Assembly (NCBI GenBank): GCA_947184155.2
Contig: CAMXCT020002085.1
Coordinates: forward strand, 52,023-116,022
Direction: 5' to 3'
Source of the DNA: Cladocopium goreaui
Lineage: Eukaryota; Sar; Dinophyceae; Suessiales; Symbiodiniaceae
DNA: 64,000 nt
Shown here piece after piece: positions 55,835-64,000 of the stretch. The first letter of the stretch is position 1, and every line of letters starts with the position of its first letter. Position numbers and translations under genes: made by a program. Below the pieces are notes generated by a model. It saw only the letters and a program-made list of their open reading frames with translations, was not told the DNA's origin and did not search any database.

Positions 55835-56880
55835 CTACCATTCTTCACCATCACTGTCTGGAGACACACCCAAGTCAAACCCAAGTCTTGTCAGCTGCAT
55901 GTGCAAAAGAATGCGATACTTAATCATGAGCTTGCCTGAAAGTCTTGTTGATTTGACTCCCATAGCCAATGATCTGGCTAATGTTGCCACCCTCCCCACA
56001 AAGTCTTCAGATCTGAAGTTCCATGTGTACCTGGGATTCAAGAATTGTGCCTCCTTGACCAGGTGATGTTGGCAATGGTGCTTGTAGACAATGTGGTAAA
56101 GTTTATGGTCATTCTTCTGGGCCCACTTGTTCAGCTCTGTGTAATGCCTGCAAAACCTTTGGTCAAGGTCCTGCATGGCTTGAAATTCCTTTGGGCAAGG
56201 AAACAGCCCTGCTGCATCAAATGCAGCAACCAAGTCCACCATTGCCTCCAGAGCTCCCACCATGTGTTGGTGAAGGATATTGTTTGGTTCTAGTATGCTT
56301 TTCAGCACTGGTAAGAATGCACTGAGCAAATGTTTTGTCTCTGCTCCTTTTGCTTCTAGTTTGGCATACTCTTGGTGAGGCTTGGAGGGATCACAGATCA
56401 TGCTCAATCTGAGGTTGGTGAGTCGAGTTGGTGTCTGAAGTTCCTTGTAATTTTCCTGGATCTTGGAGAAAATCAATGCCAGCCTTTGGCTGGGCTGCTT
56501 GTTTTGCTTGCCTCTGCCTTGGTTGTAACACACATGGTGAAGCAAAGAGCCAAGCAGGTGTGAACACACACCTTTCACAAAAAGCACATGCAGCCCATCC
56601 TGTCGAACCATTCTAATGGTGAGGCCTGGGGTTTCAAACAGCTGGTGCTGGCTTCCTTTTGTCAAGGCTGCTGCTGTGTCAGTGTAAATGAATTTTTGGT
56701 TCTCTGGCAGCAATTCTTTGAAACTCTTCCCCTTCTCACAAGGCTTGCCTTTTATGAAAGGTTGCTGGGCATCACAAGCATGGCAGCAGTTGTGGGAATT
56801 CCAATGGGGCAGGTGAAGAACATTGCTGTACATTTCTTGGTCCCCTTGAATGGACCAAAGCACAGCCCTGTAACCTCTGC
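55835..56880 (-). CDS. Dinoflagellate transposase-like protein, C-terminal part
   Basis: The coding sense from 56,880 reads RAVLWSIQGDQEMYSN, LHLPHWNSHNCCHACDAQ (a CxxC pair), TIRMVRQDGLHVLFVKG, CSHLLGSLLHHVCY, TRLTNLRLSMICDPSKP, then FRSEDFVGRVATLARS and KLMIKYRILLHMQL. I associate this pattern with abundant repeat-encoded proteins of dinoflagellates. The GDQ, His/Cys and late Glu segments could be parts of an RNase H-like transposase, but I cannot assign catalytic residues. The open frame extends back to 56,956, but codons before 56,880 do not fit the family. The sequence GCAGAGGTTACAGG at its start also occurs where the middle part ends near 59,500. Confidence 0.6.
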
Positions 56881-57231
56881 AGTCTTGCTCCAGTTTTTGC
56901 AGTCTTGCTCCAGTTTTTCTTTCTCCTTTCTTTTTTCTTCTGCTTCCTTGGGCCACAAATAGTCATGCAACTCCTGTTTTGTCAACAGGTGTGGCTTTCC
57001 ATATGTTTTGTCAACAGCTGCTTTTGCCCAATCTATGTTGACATCTTCAAGTCTCATGTTTTTATTTTCTCTTTCCATTCCTTTTTTCCTGATTTTTTCT
57101 TTCCTGGCCTCTGTGGTGGTGCCAGTGCCCTGTTTTTTCCCCTTGTTGTTGAGCATGGCCCCTTTTGTCAAGGGAGCTTCCACAAGCTTTCTTTTGTCAA
57201 GAAAGCTAAAGAGGGGAAGCCCTTTTGTCAA
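56881..57231 (-). CDS. Lysine-rich ORF with LTKG hairpin peptides
   Basis: This minus-strand frame (which runs on to 56,752) starts MTKGLPLFSFLDKRKL and includes EAPLTKGAMLNNKGKK, then NIDWAKAAVDKTYGKPHLLT and QELHDYLWPKEAEEKRKEKE. Two copies of the hairpin motif are inside it, read as L-T-K-G or L-D-K-R. The product is basic and probably nuclear, and it may be a further exon of the transposase-like gene. The frame conflicts with the C-terminal ORF after 56,881, so the two are not one uninterrupted reading frame. Confidence 0.45.
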
Positions 57232-57341
57232 GGGCCTTTACTCCTAGTAGTCAAGCTTGAGTTTTCAAACAGCTGCAGTGGTAGAAAGGCCTGCCAGGTG
57301 TGAACCCCCCTTTAGTCAAGGCACCCAAAAGAACATGCACT

Positions 57342-57780
57342 GCATATTTTTCAGTGTGTTTCTCTAAAATTCCATGAAAAAACACCCTGAGAAAGTTTCC
57401 ATACATTTGAAATCAAGTTGGTGGGGCCAAACCATGAGAAAACCATCATGACACTTTGGTTGGGTTATCCACTTTTGTATCTGTTTTCATGTGGTGTATA
57501 TCTTCATTTGTTGTCAGAAAATGTGTACTTGATTGGTATATACATAATATATATATATATTTGTGTATATAATCAGTTTTCAAAATTTCAGTATATACTT
57601 AAAAAATAAATGTATATGCATATGAATGTATATATATAGAGTGTTTTTTGTAATATATATATATATATACATATTTTTGTTTTTTAACATTTATTTAAAT
57701 ATATAATTCAATTATTTATATTTAGTTCATTTATTTCATTTATTTGTTAATATATTTTCACCCCTTAATAATTTGTTCTT
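57342..57780. other. AT-rich non-coding stretch
   Basis: No gene seen. TA microsatellite sequence lies at about 57,540-57,670. Confidence 0.6.
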
Positions 57781-57991
57781 GTTGGCAACCTTTGGGCAAG
57801 GAGCCTGGGGTGAAACATACATAGCCCAACCATGTCAAACCTTTTGTCAAGGAATGACAGGTATCTGTGCAAGGGCCAGCCATGCATCAATTGGGCAGAT
57901 ATCTATAGCACCACCATTGCCTTTGCTGACTGAAACCCTTTTGTCAAGGGTAGGGGGCCCTTTTGGCAAGGAACCCCCAGGGCCAAAAGCC

Positions 57992-59086
57992 TTAGCTCAG
58001 CAACTCTTCTCTCAAAGCTCTGGCTTGCTCTTTGGTTAGATGCTCAGCTTGCAGCCTTCTGTGGATAACCCCAATCACCTCTCTGTATTGTGGGGTCATT
58101 TTCTTTGTCACTTCGGCTATGTGGTGAATAGGTTCAGGTGGCCCATGGCTTCCTTGGATGTAGGCCCTTTCGGGGTTCCTGGGATAGGTTACCTTCAAGG
58201 TTTTCCATGGCTGTTTTTTTGTGCTTACTGCAGCTGCAGGCCTTTTCATTTTGGAACCCTTCTTCTCTTTTTTGCATGTTTGTTTTTTACCCAAGGCCAA
58301 AGCTTTTGTCAAGCTTTGGTCTTGGTCCTTTGAGTTCCAGCTTGGTCTCTTTAGCACCAAAGAACCCTTTCTCCTTTTCAAAAAAGATCCCTCATCAGGT
58401 AATGCATTGGAACTGCTTGCTGCTGCTCCTTTTGTCAAGGGGCTGTCCTCCAATGGCAAGGCATTGGATTGCTGTGGGCTTTGCAAGCACTTGGGGAAGC
58501 CACTGGAATCCATGGAGATGGCAGAATCTTCTTTCTTAAGCTGCCTCCTTTTGGCAAGGGGGCCAGCTTCTTCTTCCTCTTGCTGCCCCCTTTTGTCAAG
58601 GGAAGCAGCTTCTCTTTCCTCATCACTGCTTTGCTCTGTGTCCTTGCCTGCCAAGTTTTGTGCAAGCTCTTTCAGCAGCTGGTATTCTTTTCCACTCACT
58701 TTTGCTGCTACTTTTGCAAGCTCTTCCTCAGATTTCAACCTTCTAAGATGAAGGAGGACAGTTGTAACCCTTTCTGCTCTCATGTTGCAGTATACCAGTC
58801 CATTGAAGTCTGTTGTGTTTATCTTCGGTTTGTGCTGGACCAGCTTCAGCAATGCTTGCCTCAGAGGACCTGGGTGGATCTCACCTGTGGGGGAAAGATC
58901 CAACAAAGCTTCCAACAGAGGCAGGCAATGCACTAGGCCCTTGGCATCTGTGGCTTGCTGCCTGCTGACAGTCTCATACCTTCCCAGTGAAGACACCAAA
59001 GAGACATGTTTGTTCAATGTTTGGAAAAGGACAAAGGGGACCACCATTGGCTTGGAGAAGTGCCTTGCCCCACCCCTGCTGGCCAT
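57992..59086 (-). CDS. Transposon-encoded protein, basic, LTKG-rich
   Basis: This 364-codon frame starts MASRGGARHFSKPMVVPF. An N-terminal helical part (LVHCLPLLEALLDLSPTGEI, NMRAERVTTVLLHLRRLKSE) is followed by an acidic and lysine-rich middle and a conserved-looking C-terminus with PWKTLKVTYPRNPERAYIQG and HIAEVTKKMTPQYREVIGVI. I recall this C-terminal pattern from dinoflagellate repeat-encoded proteins, but no enzymatic function is known to me. Several hairpin motifs are read as PLTKG, PLAKR or LTKA. It is upstream, in the same direction, of the other transposase-like pieces in this TIR element and probably belongs to the same gene set. Confidence 0.6.
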   Translation of the reverse strand: MASRGGARHFSKPMVVPFVLFQTLNKHVSLVSSLGRYETVSRQQATDAKGLVHCLPLLEALLDLSPTGEIHPGPLRQALLKLVQHKPKINTTDFNGLVYCNMRAERVTTVLLHLRRLKSEEELAKVAAKVSGKEYQLLKELAQNLAGKDTEQSSDEEREAASLDKRGQQEEEEAGPLAKRRQLKKEDSAISMDSSGFPKCLQSPQQSNALPLEDSPLTKGAAASSSNALPDEGSFLKRRKGSLVLKRPSWNSKDQDQSLTKALALGKKQTCKKEKKGSKMKRPAAAVSTKKQPWKTLKVTYPRNPERAYIQGSHGPPEPIHHIAEVTKKMTPQYREVIGVIHRRLQAEHLTKEQARALREELLS

Positions 59087-59489
59087 TGCTTCAAAACTAG
59101 AATCCTTTGGTCAAGGGTTCCTCCAAAACTAAGCTAGCTTTTGTCAAGCCAGCTACAAAATCTTGATGGATCCTACTTGAGACAGATGGTTGCATATGGC
59201 TCTCATGCAGTTTGGCCAGAAGCTTGGCCCATGGCACACACTCAAGATGAAAATCAACAGCAAAATCAATAGGAAAATCAACAACTTAATCAATACTGCA
59301 GAGGCATCAAAACATGTACATCTGAAGCCAAATCAATATTTTTGGATGAAAACAAATCAATAAAACAACTTGGTAGTTCTATTGATTTTTTCAATAACAA
59401 TTGGACAATCAATATCAATAGAAAACTATCTGTTCCTATTGATTACAATCAATATCCGATGCTCAGGGAATTGTACCGAGAAATCATCA

Positions 59490-60358
59490 AACCTGTAACC
59501 TCTGCCTGTGAGGGGCTGCCCAGCAAGCTGTTCAAAAATGGACCCTTTTGGCAAGGGTTCATTGTCAGGGCCAAAACATGGGTGTAAGCCTTCTTGCAGT
59601 GCTTCCAAAGACCATCGCACCCATTGCATGATGGGGGTCCAGGTGTCAGAGACTGTTGCAGATTTTGGCCAAGCACAGATCAGGAAATAGGAAGTCAAAC
59701 TGCTATGTGCATTGAGAAACCCACCCCAATTCCAAATCATCAGGGAGTCTCTACTCTGGAACCCGACTCCATCAGCATGAATGAATATTGGAATGGTAGT
59801 CTCAGGGTCTTGCACCTGCCTTTTGGCAAGGCCCTTCCTTTTGTCAAGGCAGATGGGGTGGCCCTGCAGTCGATCATCCTGGCAAGCTTCAACTCCTCTC
59901 CAAAATTCATTCAGATGTTCAACACCAAACAAAGTTTCAAACTGATCTGTATAGTGGTGGAAAAGGTCTGCAAATAAAATGTGTGGCAGCAGAATGCCAG
60001 CTTTTTCCATAGACACCTGTGAAGTCTTTGGGTCTTGGCATTTTGTTTCAACTGGTGTGCTGCCAGAAATCTTGCAGTCCTTGGTGAAGCTGGCACACAA
60101 ATCTCTGTGGCAATTCCCAGGTAATGACCCATGACTTCCTGTTTTGGCAATGGTTGCCAAGTCATGGCCACTGGACCCAGTGAGAATTGCTTTGTGGGCA
60201 ACATCTTGAACTAGTTTTGCACTAAGCTGCCCATGGCTCCACAAGGACAAAAGTGTTTGTGCCAGCACACTCTGCTCACCATCCCCTTTGGCCAAGGGCT
60301 CTGTCTCTAGCTTGGCCAGCTCCAAACCATGGCCCCTCAGTCTTTTGACTGGCTTCAT
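59490..60358 (-). CDS. Transposase-like protein, middle part
   Basis: This frame reads VEHLNEFWRGVEACQDDRLQ, ETTIPIFIHADGVGFQSRDS, FLICAWPKSATVSDTWTPIM and QWVRWSLEALQEGLHPCFGP, ending at AGQPLTGRGYR near 59,490. The H-x-D-G segment could hold a catalytic Asp of an RNase H-like transposase. The protein logically continues with RAVLWSIQGDQ at 56,880. At the break a CAG|GTTTGA donor-like site is present, and an acceptor-like TTACAG|G lies at 56,880, so an intron is possible. The last codons down to 59,426 are minisatellite and TIR sequence. Hairpin motifs are read as PLAKG, LDKRKGLAKR and PLPKG. A near-identical copy, truncated, opens the window. Confidence 0.6.
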
Positions 60359-60499
60359 GCTGCCCTTTTGTCAAGGGCACTGAGCACAAGCCTTTGGGCA
60401 AGGCATGGCTCTTTCCCCTTTGAGGAAACACTTGAACCAAAACTTTGCACAACACTTGGCTTGCCAACCCTGCAGACCCTGCCAACCCTGGAGGCTTAC

Positions 60500-60690
60500 C
60501 AACCCTTGGTGCTTCTTAAGCTGTATGCTTTTTACAGCCCAATTATTAGATACCCAGAAAAAACTTGTGTGGTTTAGACCCTTGGTGCTTCTTAAGCTGC
60601 ATGCTTTACAACCCAAGTGGCTGACATACTTATACATACCCAGAAAAAACTTGTGTGGTTTAGTGGTGTGGTGTGCAGCCCCCCAACCCC
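60500..60690. repeat. Two-unit direct repeat
   Basis: The segment from CCCTTGGTGCTTCTTAAGCT to ACCCAGAAAAAACTTGTGTG occurs twice (about 60,503-60,577 and 60,580-60,662). It interrupts the transposase-like reading frames and may be intronic. Copies are also at 787-945. Confidence 0.75.
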
Positions 60691-61005
60691 CTGAACCACT
60701 TAAGTGTCTGTGCTGCAGCATTTTTTTGACTTGATGCCTGCTGTCGGTTTGCCAGCCAAGAGACCCTACATCACCCTTTGGTCAAGGGGAGAAGGTCTCA
60801 TGTGGCTGCCTGTACCTGCCAATTGCCTGGGCAATGGCAACATCAAAAACTGAAAGCCAATCACCTTTTGTCAAGGATATGGCGGCATCAAAAACTTGAA
60901 GCCAGTCACCTTTGGGCAAGGTAGCACTGGAATTTAAACAAGATACTACCCTTTGCCACTAGCTATAGGTGTACTCTTTTGTCAAGAGCACACAGGGTCC
61001 TTTGG

Positions 61006-62328
61006 TCAAGGGCCCCTTTCAAAGCATTGTTGCTTCACTTTTTGCTGCTTTTGGAAAAGCTCTTGTTTGCCAATGCCTTGTATTCTTTCACTTCTGTTTT
61101 GACTTGGTTGGTGCATACCACTGCATCTTTGATGGTTTGCTTTGCTGCTTCCACATTGCCACCCTTTTTTATTTGTAATTGCTTTGAGCTTTTGTTCCCA
61201 TTCTTGGGCATGTTTCAAAGTCAGTTGTGCTTCCTTCCTGTCTTGCTTGGAAGTTCTGCCTGCTTGGTTAGCAGCTTCCAAAGCTTCTTCCAAGTTTCCC
61301 ACTGCCACCCTGAGATGCTCTTTGGATTTTTGTGCTTTTGTCAAGCACTCAGCCCATTGCTCTTCAGGTGTCTTCTTGTCTTTGTCATCTTCTGTGTCAT
61401 TTGGGTCACCATCCTCTATGGCCAGCACTCCTCTGCCTCTTCCTTTGCTTCCTTTGCTCCCTTTGCCTTTTGTCAAGGCACCTTGGCCCTTACCTTTTGT
61501 CAAGGCAGGGCCCTGGCCTTTGAAGGTAACCTCAGCCTCCTGCATGCTGGCCAAAGAGCCTTTGCCCCAATAGCTCATGAACTCCTTTTCATCCTCTGCA
61601 TCATCCATTTCCCTTTCCTGCCCCACTGTGACTTTGTGCTTTTTCTTCAGCTGGACCTGTTTGGTCAGGTCCCCCTGGTCACAGTATTGGTAGATGCCAG
61701 GGGTCCATGGGTCTGAGCGCCATTTGACCCTTCCTGATGCCAAGTGCTGTTCAAATTCATCTTTGCTGAAATCCTGCAGCATCTTGTGTTCACTGACCCA
61801 TTTCTCACCTTTTGTCAAGGTTTCACTGGCTTCTTTGGAGGTTTCTGTATGGAAGAACACACCTTTCTTGTGCTTGAGAAACCAAAGAACAACTTCAAGT
61901 CCTTTTTCCTTCTTCCCCAACTGCTCATGAGCCTCTTTCTCTTCTTCCTTTCCCTTCAAATAGGTTTTGTGCTTGGACCACAGCTTAGCAGATTCATCTT
62001 TTGTCAAAGAATCTTTTAAGACTATGGCTGCTTCCTCTGCTGTGTTTGCTTTTTCTGTTGCTTTTTTCACTTTCTCATCCAAAGTCAGCTTGCCCAGCTG
62101 GGCAAGCTTACCTTTTGTCAAGGTAGCTCTCTGATGTTTCCCTGTGGCTTTGCTTTTGCTTTTGGCTTTGGCCTTACTTTTTCCCTTTGGGCAAGGGCTT
62201 GCTTTGTTTTTCAAAATTCCAGGTTTCACTTTCTTTTTTGGTGCCATGTGCAAGAAGCTGGAGCTTGCAGATCCTACTCCTTTGGTCAAGGAGAGTACAT
62301 TTGCCTTTTGAACCAAAAGACTGAACAC
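61006..62328 (-). CDS. Transposase-like gene, lysine-rich N-terminal part
   Basis: This is an open frame of 440 codons. The first methionine gives MFSLLVQKANVLSLTKG, but methionine 28 (62,247), giving MAPKKKVKPGILKNKA with a nuclear-localisation-like start, is an equally good choice. The middle (AKLWSKHKTYLKGKEEEKEA, EKGLEVVLWFLKHKKGVFF, EKWVSEHKMLQDFSKDEFEQ, HLASGRVKWRSDPWTPGIYQ) matches a pattern I recall from dinoflagellate repeat-encoded proteins. Ten or so hairpin motifs lie inside, read mostly as L-T-K-G, including ALTKGKGQGALTKGKG. The C-terminus is coiled-coil-like. The function is unknown; nuclear and DNA-associated by composition. Confidence 0.6.
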   Translation of the reverse strand: MFSLLVQKANVLSLTKGVGSASSSFLHMAPKKKVKPGILKNKASPCPKGKSKAKAKSKSKATGKHQRATLTKGKLAQLGKLTLDEKVKKATEKANTAEEAAIVLKDSLTKDESAKLWSKHKTYLKGKEEEKEAHEQLGKKEKGLEVVLWFLKHKKGVFFHTETSKEASETLTKGEKWVSEHKMLQDFSKDEFEQHLASGRVKWRSDPWTPGIYQYCDQGDLTKQVQLKKKHKVTVGQEREMDDAEDEKEFMSYWGKGSLASMQEAEVTFKGQGPALTKGKGQGALTKGKGSKGSKGRGRGVLAIEDGDPNDTEDDKDKKTPEEQWAECLTKAQKSKEHLRVAVGNLEEALEAANQAGRTSKQDRKEAQLTLKHAQEWEQKLKAITNKKGWQCGSSKANHQRCSGMHQPSQNRSERIQGIGKQELFQKQQKVKQQCFERGP

Positions 62329-63636
62329 ACAGAAACAGAATCAAACTTGGATGCCTTCCTATTTGCCTGTTGAGAAACTTTGACAAAAGAGTTTCACATA
62401 AGCTTTTTAAACACATATATTTTCCTAGGCCAACAGCTTTGGGAAAACTAAATTTAGATTTTTCTTGTTCTTGGATGAACAGCCTTGACAAAAGGTTGTT
62501 ACATTCAATTCTATGCTACCAACCATGTGGAAACAAAATTGGGAAAAACAATATATATTGTTTTTAACTTTTTCTGAAAATATACAAAAAAAAATTGACC
62601 AAATTTGACTTTTGGTCAAATTTGGTCAAATTTGGTCAAATTTTTATTTTTCTATTTTTTATGATTATGTTGTTTATTTTTTTATTTTTTTTGTATTGAA
62701 ACAATTTCAAAGGTGAAGATCTGGCCACAACCTTTTGTCAAGGCTGCAATCCAGACAGCACCCAATGCTTATACCTTGGATTCACTCTGAGTTTGAAAGT
62801 GGAAAACCTGTGCCCCAAATGGTTTCTTACCAATTGTGTTTCATACTGGAATGAATTTTGGGGAGGAATGGTTTGAAATACAAAATTCAAAAACACCTAT
62901 GGCTGCTGAACCCCTTGAACAAAACAAAATTCAAAATATTTCACATAAAGATTTGAAAGGCAACTGGAAAATATTCCCTTGGTTGTAAAATTGCACCAGG
63001 AATACCAAAAAAATATATGGACACTTCCAATGAACATTTTTTTTGTCAAAGTATATTGTTTCAAAATAGTATCTACCTTTCTATTTTTCTATATATATAT
63101 AAATATATATATATTTAACTATATGTGCAAAACATGCCCAGATAAACAAATAATATATATATATATGCCTCAAAGCCTTGTTCAAAATAACATTTACAAA
63201 TATCACCAGAACAAAAGTTGAACAACATTGAAACCATTTACTGTATTTCAAAATACTCTGAATGAAAGAATTGAAAGATAACCACTACCCATAGGTTCCA
63301 TATATTGTAAAGTAAGTGCAGTTTGCCCAAAATAGTTCTTAATAAAATTGTTTTGTTTTTCAAAAATATTCTTATTGAATTTTATTATAATCTTTATTTA
63401 TTTGTTATTTTTATTTTTCATTTTCATCCATATTGTGTGCTCATCACCTTGCTTCATTCCTTTTGCCAAGGAAACAGCAGTGATGTGAAACTGGCTGGTC
63501 CCTTCTTGTCAGGGATGCAAGCCCTTTGGTCAAGGGACTTGCCACCAGCCATAAAAATTCTGCAAAACTACTGGCAATTCCCTTTTGTCAAGGGGAGGTG
63601 CCTACAAACCCTTTTGTCAAGGGAATGTGTGGCCCC
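62329..63636. other. AT-rich upstream region with hairpin motifs
   Basis: No convincing gene. A short GGTCAAATTT tandem lies at about 62,610-62,645 and a TA microsatellite at 63,090-63,165. Reverse-oriented hairpin motifs are at 62,375-62,396 and 62,484-62,496. Promoter elements for the minus-strand gene would lie here, but none can be identified. Confidence 0.5.
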
Positions 63637-63962
63637 CTACTTGCCATCCAAAAAGTGCCACACAGCCACATCAAAACTGGGGTAGGTGTTCATACCCCAG
63701 CCATGGGCATTCCACCAGGGCACAATTGCCCAGCACTCAATACCCCACTGGCCACACTCTTGGATCACATCCCACCTGTCATCAAACAGGATCTTGATGC
63801 CTGCCCTGTGCAGAGCTTGGGCCTTCCCCTCCCTGCCACATGGTTTGTGCCACACCAGTTGCTGTACACCCCATCACTCAGGAAATCTGTTTCCTTTTGC
63901 CTGTCTGGCCCAGAGTATGAACATAGGAAAATGTCATACCCTGCATCCTCCAGCTTCTGCAA
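63637..63962 (-). pseudogene. HAD-like phosphatase fragment, frameshifted
   Basis: Two minus-strand frames join into one domain. The first (63,962 down to about 63,830) reads MQKLEDAGYDIFLCSYSGPD and VYSNWCGTNH; the second (to 63,637) reads REGKAQALHRAGIKILFDDR, then VIQECGQWGIECWAI. The order S-Y-S/G..., then Lys (GKAQAL), then FDDR resembles motifs II to IV of HAD-superfamily hydrolases, which remove phosphate from small molecules. A frame change near 63,820-63,835 breaks it. The N-terminal DxD motif is not visible. Confidence 0.4.
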
Positions 63963-64000
63963 GGCCCTCCTTTAGTCAAGGCACCCAAAAGAACATGCAC

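Larger units (their letters stand above)
47017..56526. repeat. Second copy of ~9.5-kb tandem duplication
   Basis: It begins with a shorter 12-bp array (47,017-47,470). It then repeats in order the 43-bp minisatellite, 110-bp repeat, 37-bp minisatellite, right TIR (49,807-49,836), copia LTR (49,985-50,116), inverted minisatellite structure (51,516-55,390) and the left part of the CCCTGAGC element. Divergence from the first copy is low by eye, so the event is recent. Confidence 0.9.
55409..59468. mobile_element. 4.06-kb TIR element with transposase-like genes
   Basis: The ends are perfect 32-bp inverted repeats (55,409-55,440 starting CCCTGAGCATCGGATATTG, and 59,437-59,468). ATCAAT and AAAATCAACA subterminal repeats occupy about 55,440-55,625 and 59,240-59,436. 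AA flanks both sides as a possible 2-bp duplication. A 22-bp minisatellite unit lies outside both ends, so the element inserted into that array. Inside are three minus-strand coding pieces of transposase-like type and many hairpin motifs. Confidence 0.8.
57172..64000. repeat. Main cluster of covarying CTT-loop-AAG hairpins
   Basis: About 35 copies. Those with altered or long stems include 57,185-57,207 (AGCTTTCTT and AAGAAAGCT), 57,219-57,235 (GCCCTT and AAGGGC), 57,935-57,951 (ACCCTT and AAGGGT), 58,297-58,319 (CCAAAGCTT and AAGCTTTGG), 59,542-59,558, 62,109-62,125 (TACCTT and AAGGTA), 62,277-62,293 (CTCCTT and AAGGAG) and 63,457-63,473 (TTCCTT and AAGGAA). A few, such as 62,484-62,496, are in the opposite orientation. 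Copies occur both in ORFs and in non-coding AT-rich DNA. Confidence 0.88.

Noticed and set aside
1..64000. Dinoflagellate spliced-leader relics, tRNA or rRNA genes
   Set aside because: I looked for the conserved leader core and for cloverleaf-type sequences and found none I could support.

Overview
The window looks like eukaryotic nuclear DNA from a dinoflagellate, probably close to the Symbiodiniaceae/Suessiales. This is inferred from Ty1/copia elements of a dinoflagellate type, transposase-like proteins rich in lineage-specific sequence, many minisatellites and TA/TGTA microsatellites, and broken genes with candidate introns. I found no ordinary single-copy host gene, no rRNA or tRNA gene and no dinoflagellate spliced-leader sequence. 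No organism was given, so this assignment is an inference.

Layout. 1-1793 is a truncated copy of a transposase-like gene that reappears, almost identical, at 59,717-61,508. It is joined to a satellite of about 170-bp units that carry (CTG)n tracts (1,836-4,960). 6,199-14,821 is a copia retrotransposon on the minus strand with 409-bp LTRs. 14,944-19,558 looks like a non-autonomous element with inverted ends rich in GTAC, followed by a TGTA/TA microsatellite. 20,176-22,052 holds an AT-rich insertion with bacterial-type gene remnants, aspartate kinase followed by tsaB, that look like a decayed piece of an alphaproteobacterial (Rickettsiales-like) genome. 22,097-27,482 contains rearranged MULE-type transposase pieces and an OTU protease, bracketed by clusters of a short palindrome. 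27,503-40,526 is a second copia element on the plus strand with short LTRs and an extra ORF behind pol. A 5.9-kb terminal-inverted-repeat (TIR) element (34,338-40,246), built largely of minisatellites, is inserted into that extra ORF. Removing it with one copy of a 2-bp duplication restores the reading frame.

A segment of about 9.5 kb running from the minisatellite near 37-38 kb to 47,016 is tandemly duplicated as 47,017-56,526. Each copy has the right end of the 5.9-kb element, the 3' LTR, a 3.9-kb structure with inverted minisatellite arms, and the left end of another TIR element. The complete example of the latter is 55,409-59,468. The right end of the window (55.8-62.3 kb, minus strand) holds pieces of a large transposase-like gene.

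The most unusual signal is a hairpin family in the 0-1.8, 46.2-46.7 and 55.7-64 kb regions. About 50 loci share an inner stem CTT/AAG around a 5-nt loop such as TTGTC or TGGTC, usually seen as CCTTTTGTCAAGG. Where the outer stem bases differ from the common form, both arms change together, and stems reach 9 bp. Many copies lie inside open reading frames, where they mostly encode Leu-Thr-Lys-Gly. Two homology breakpoints fall exactly at copies of this motif.
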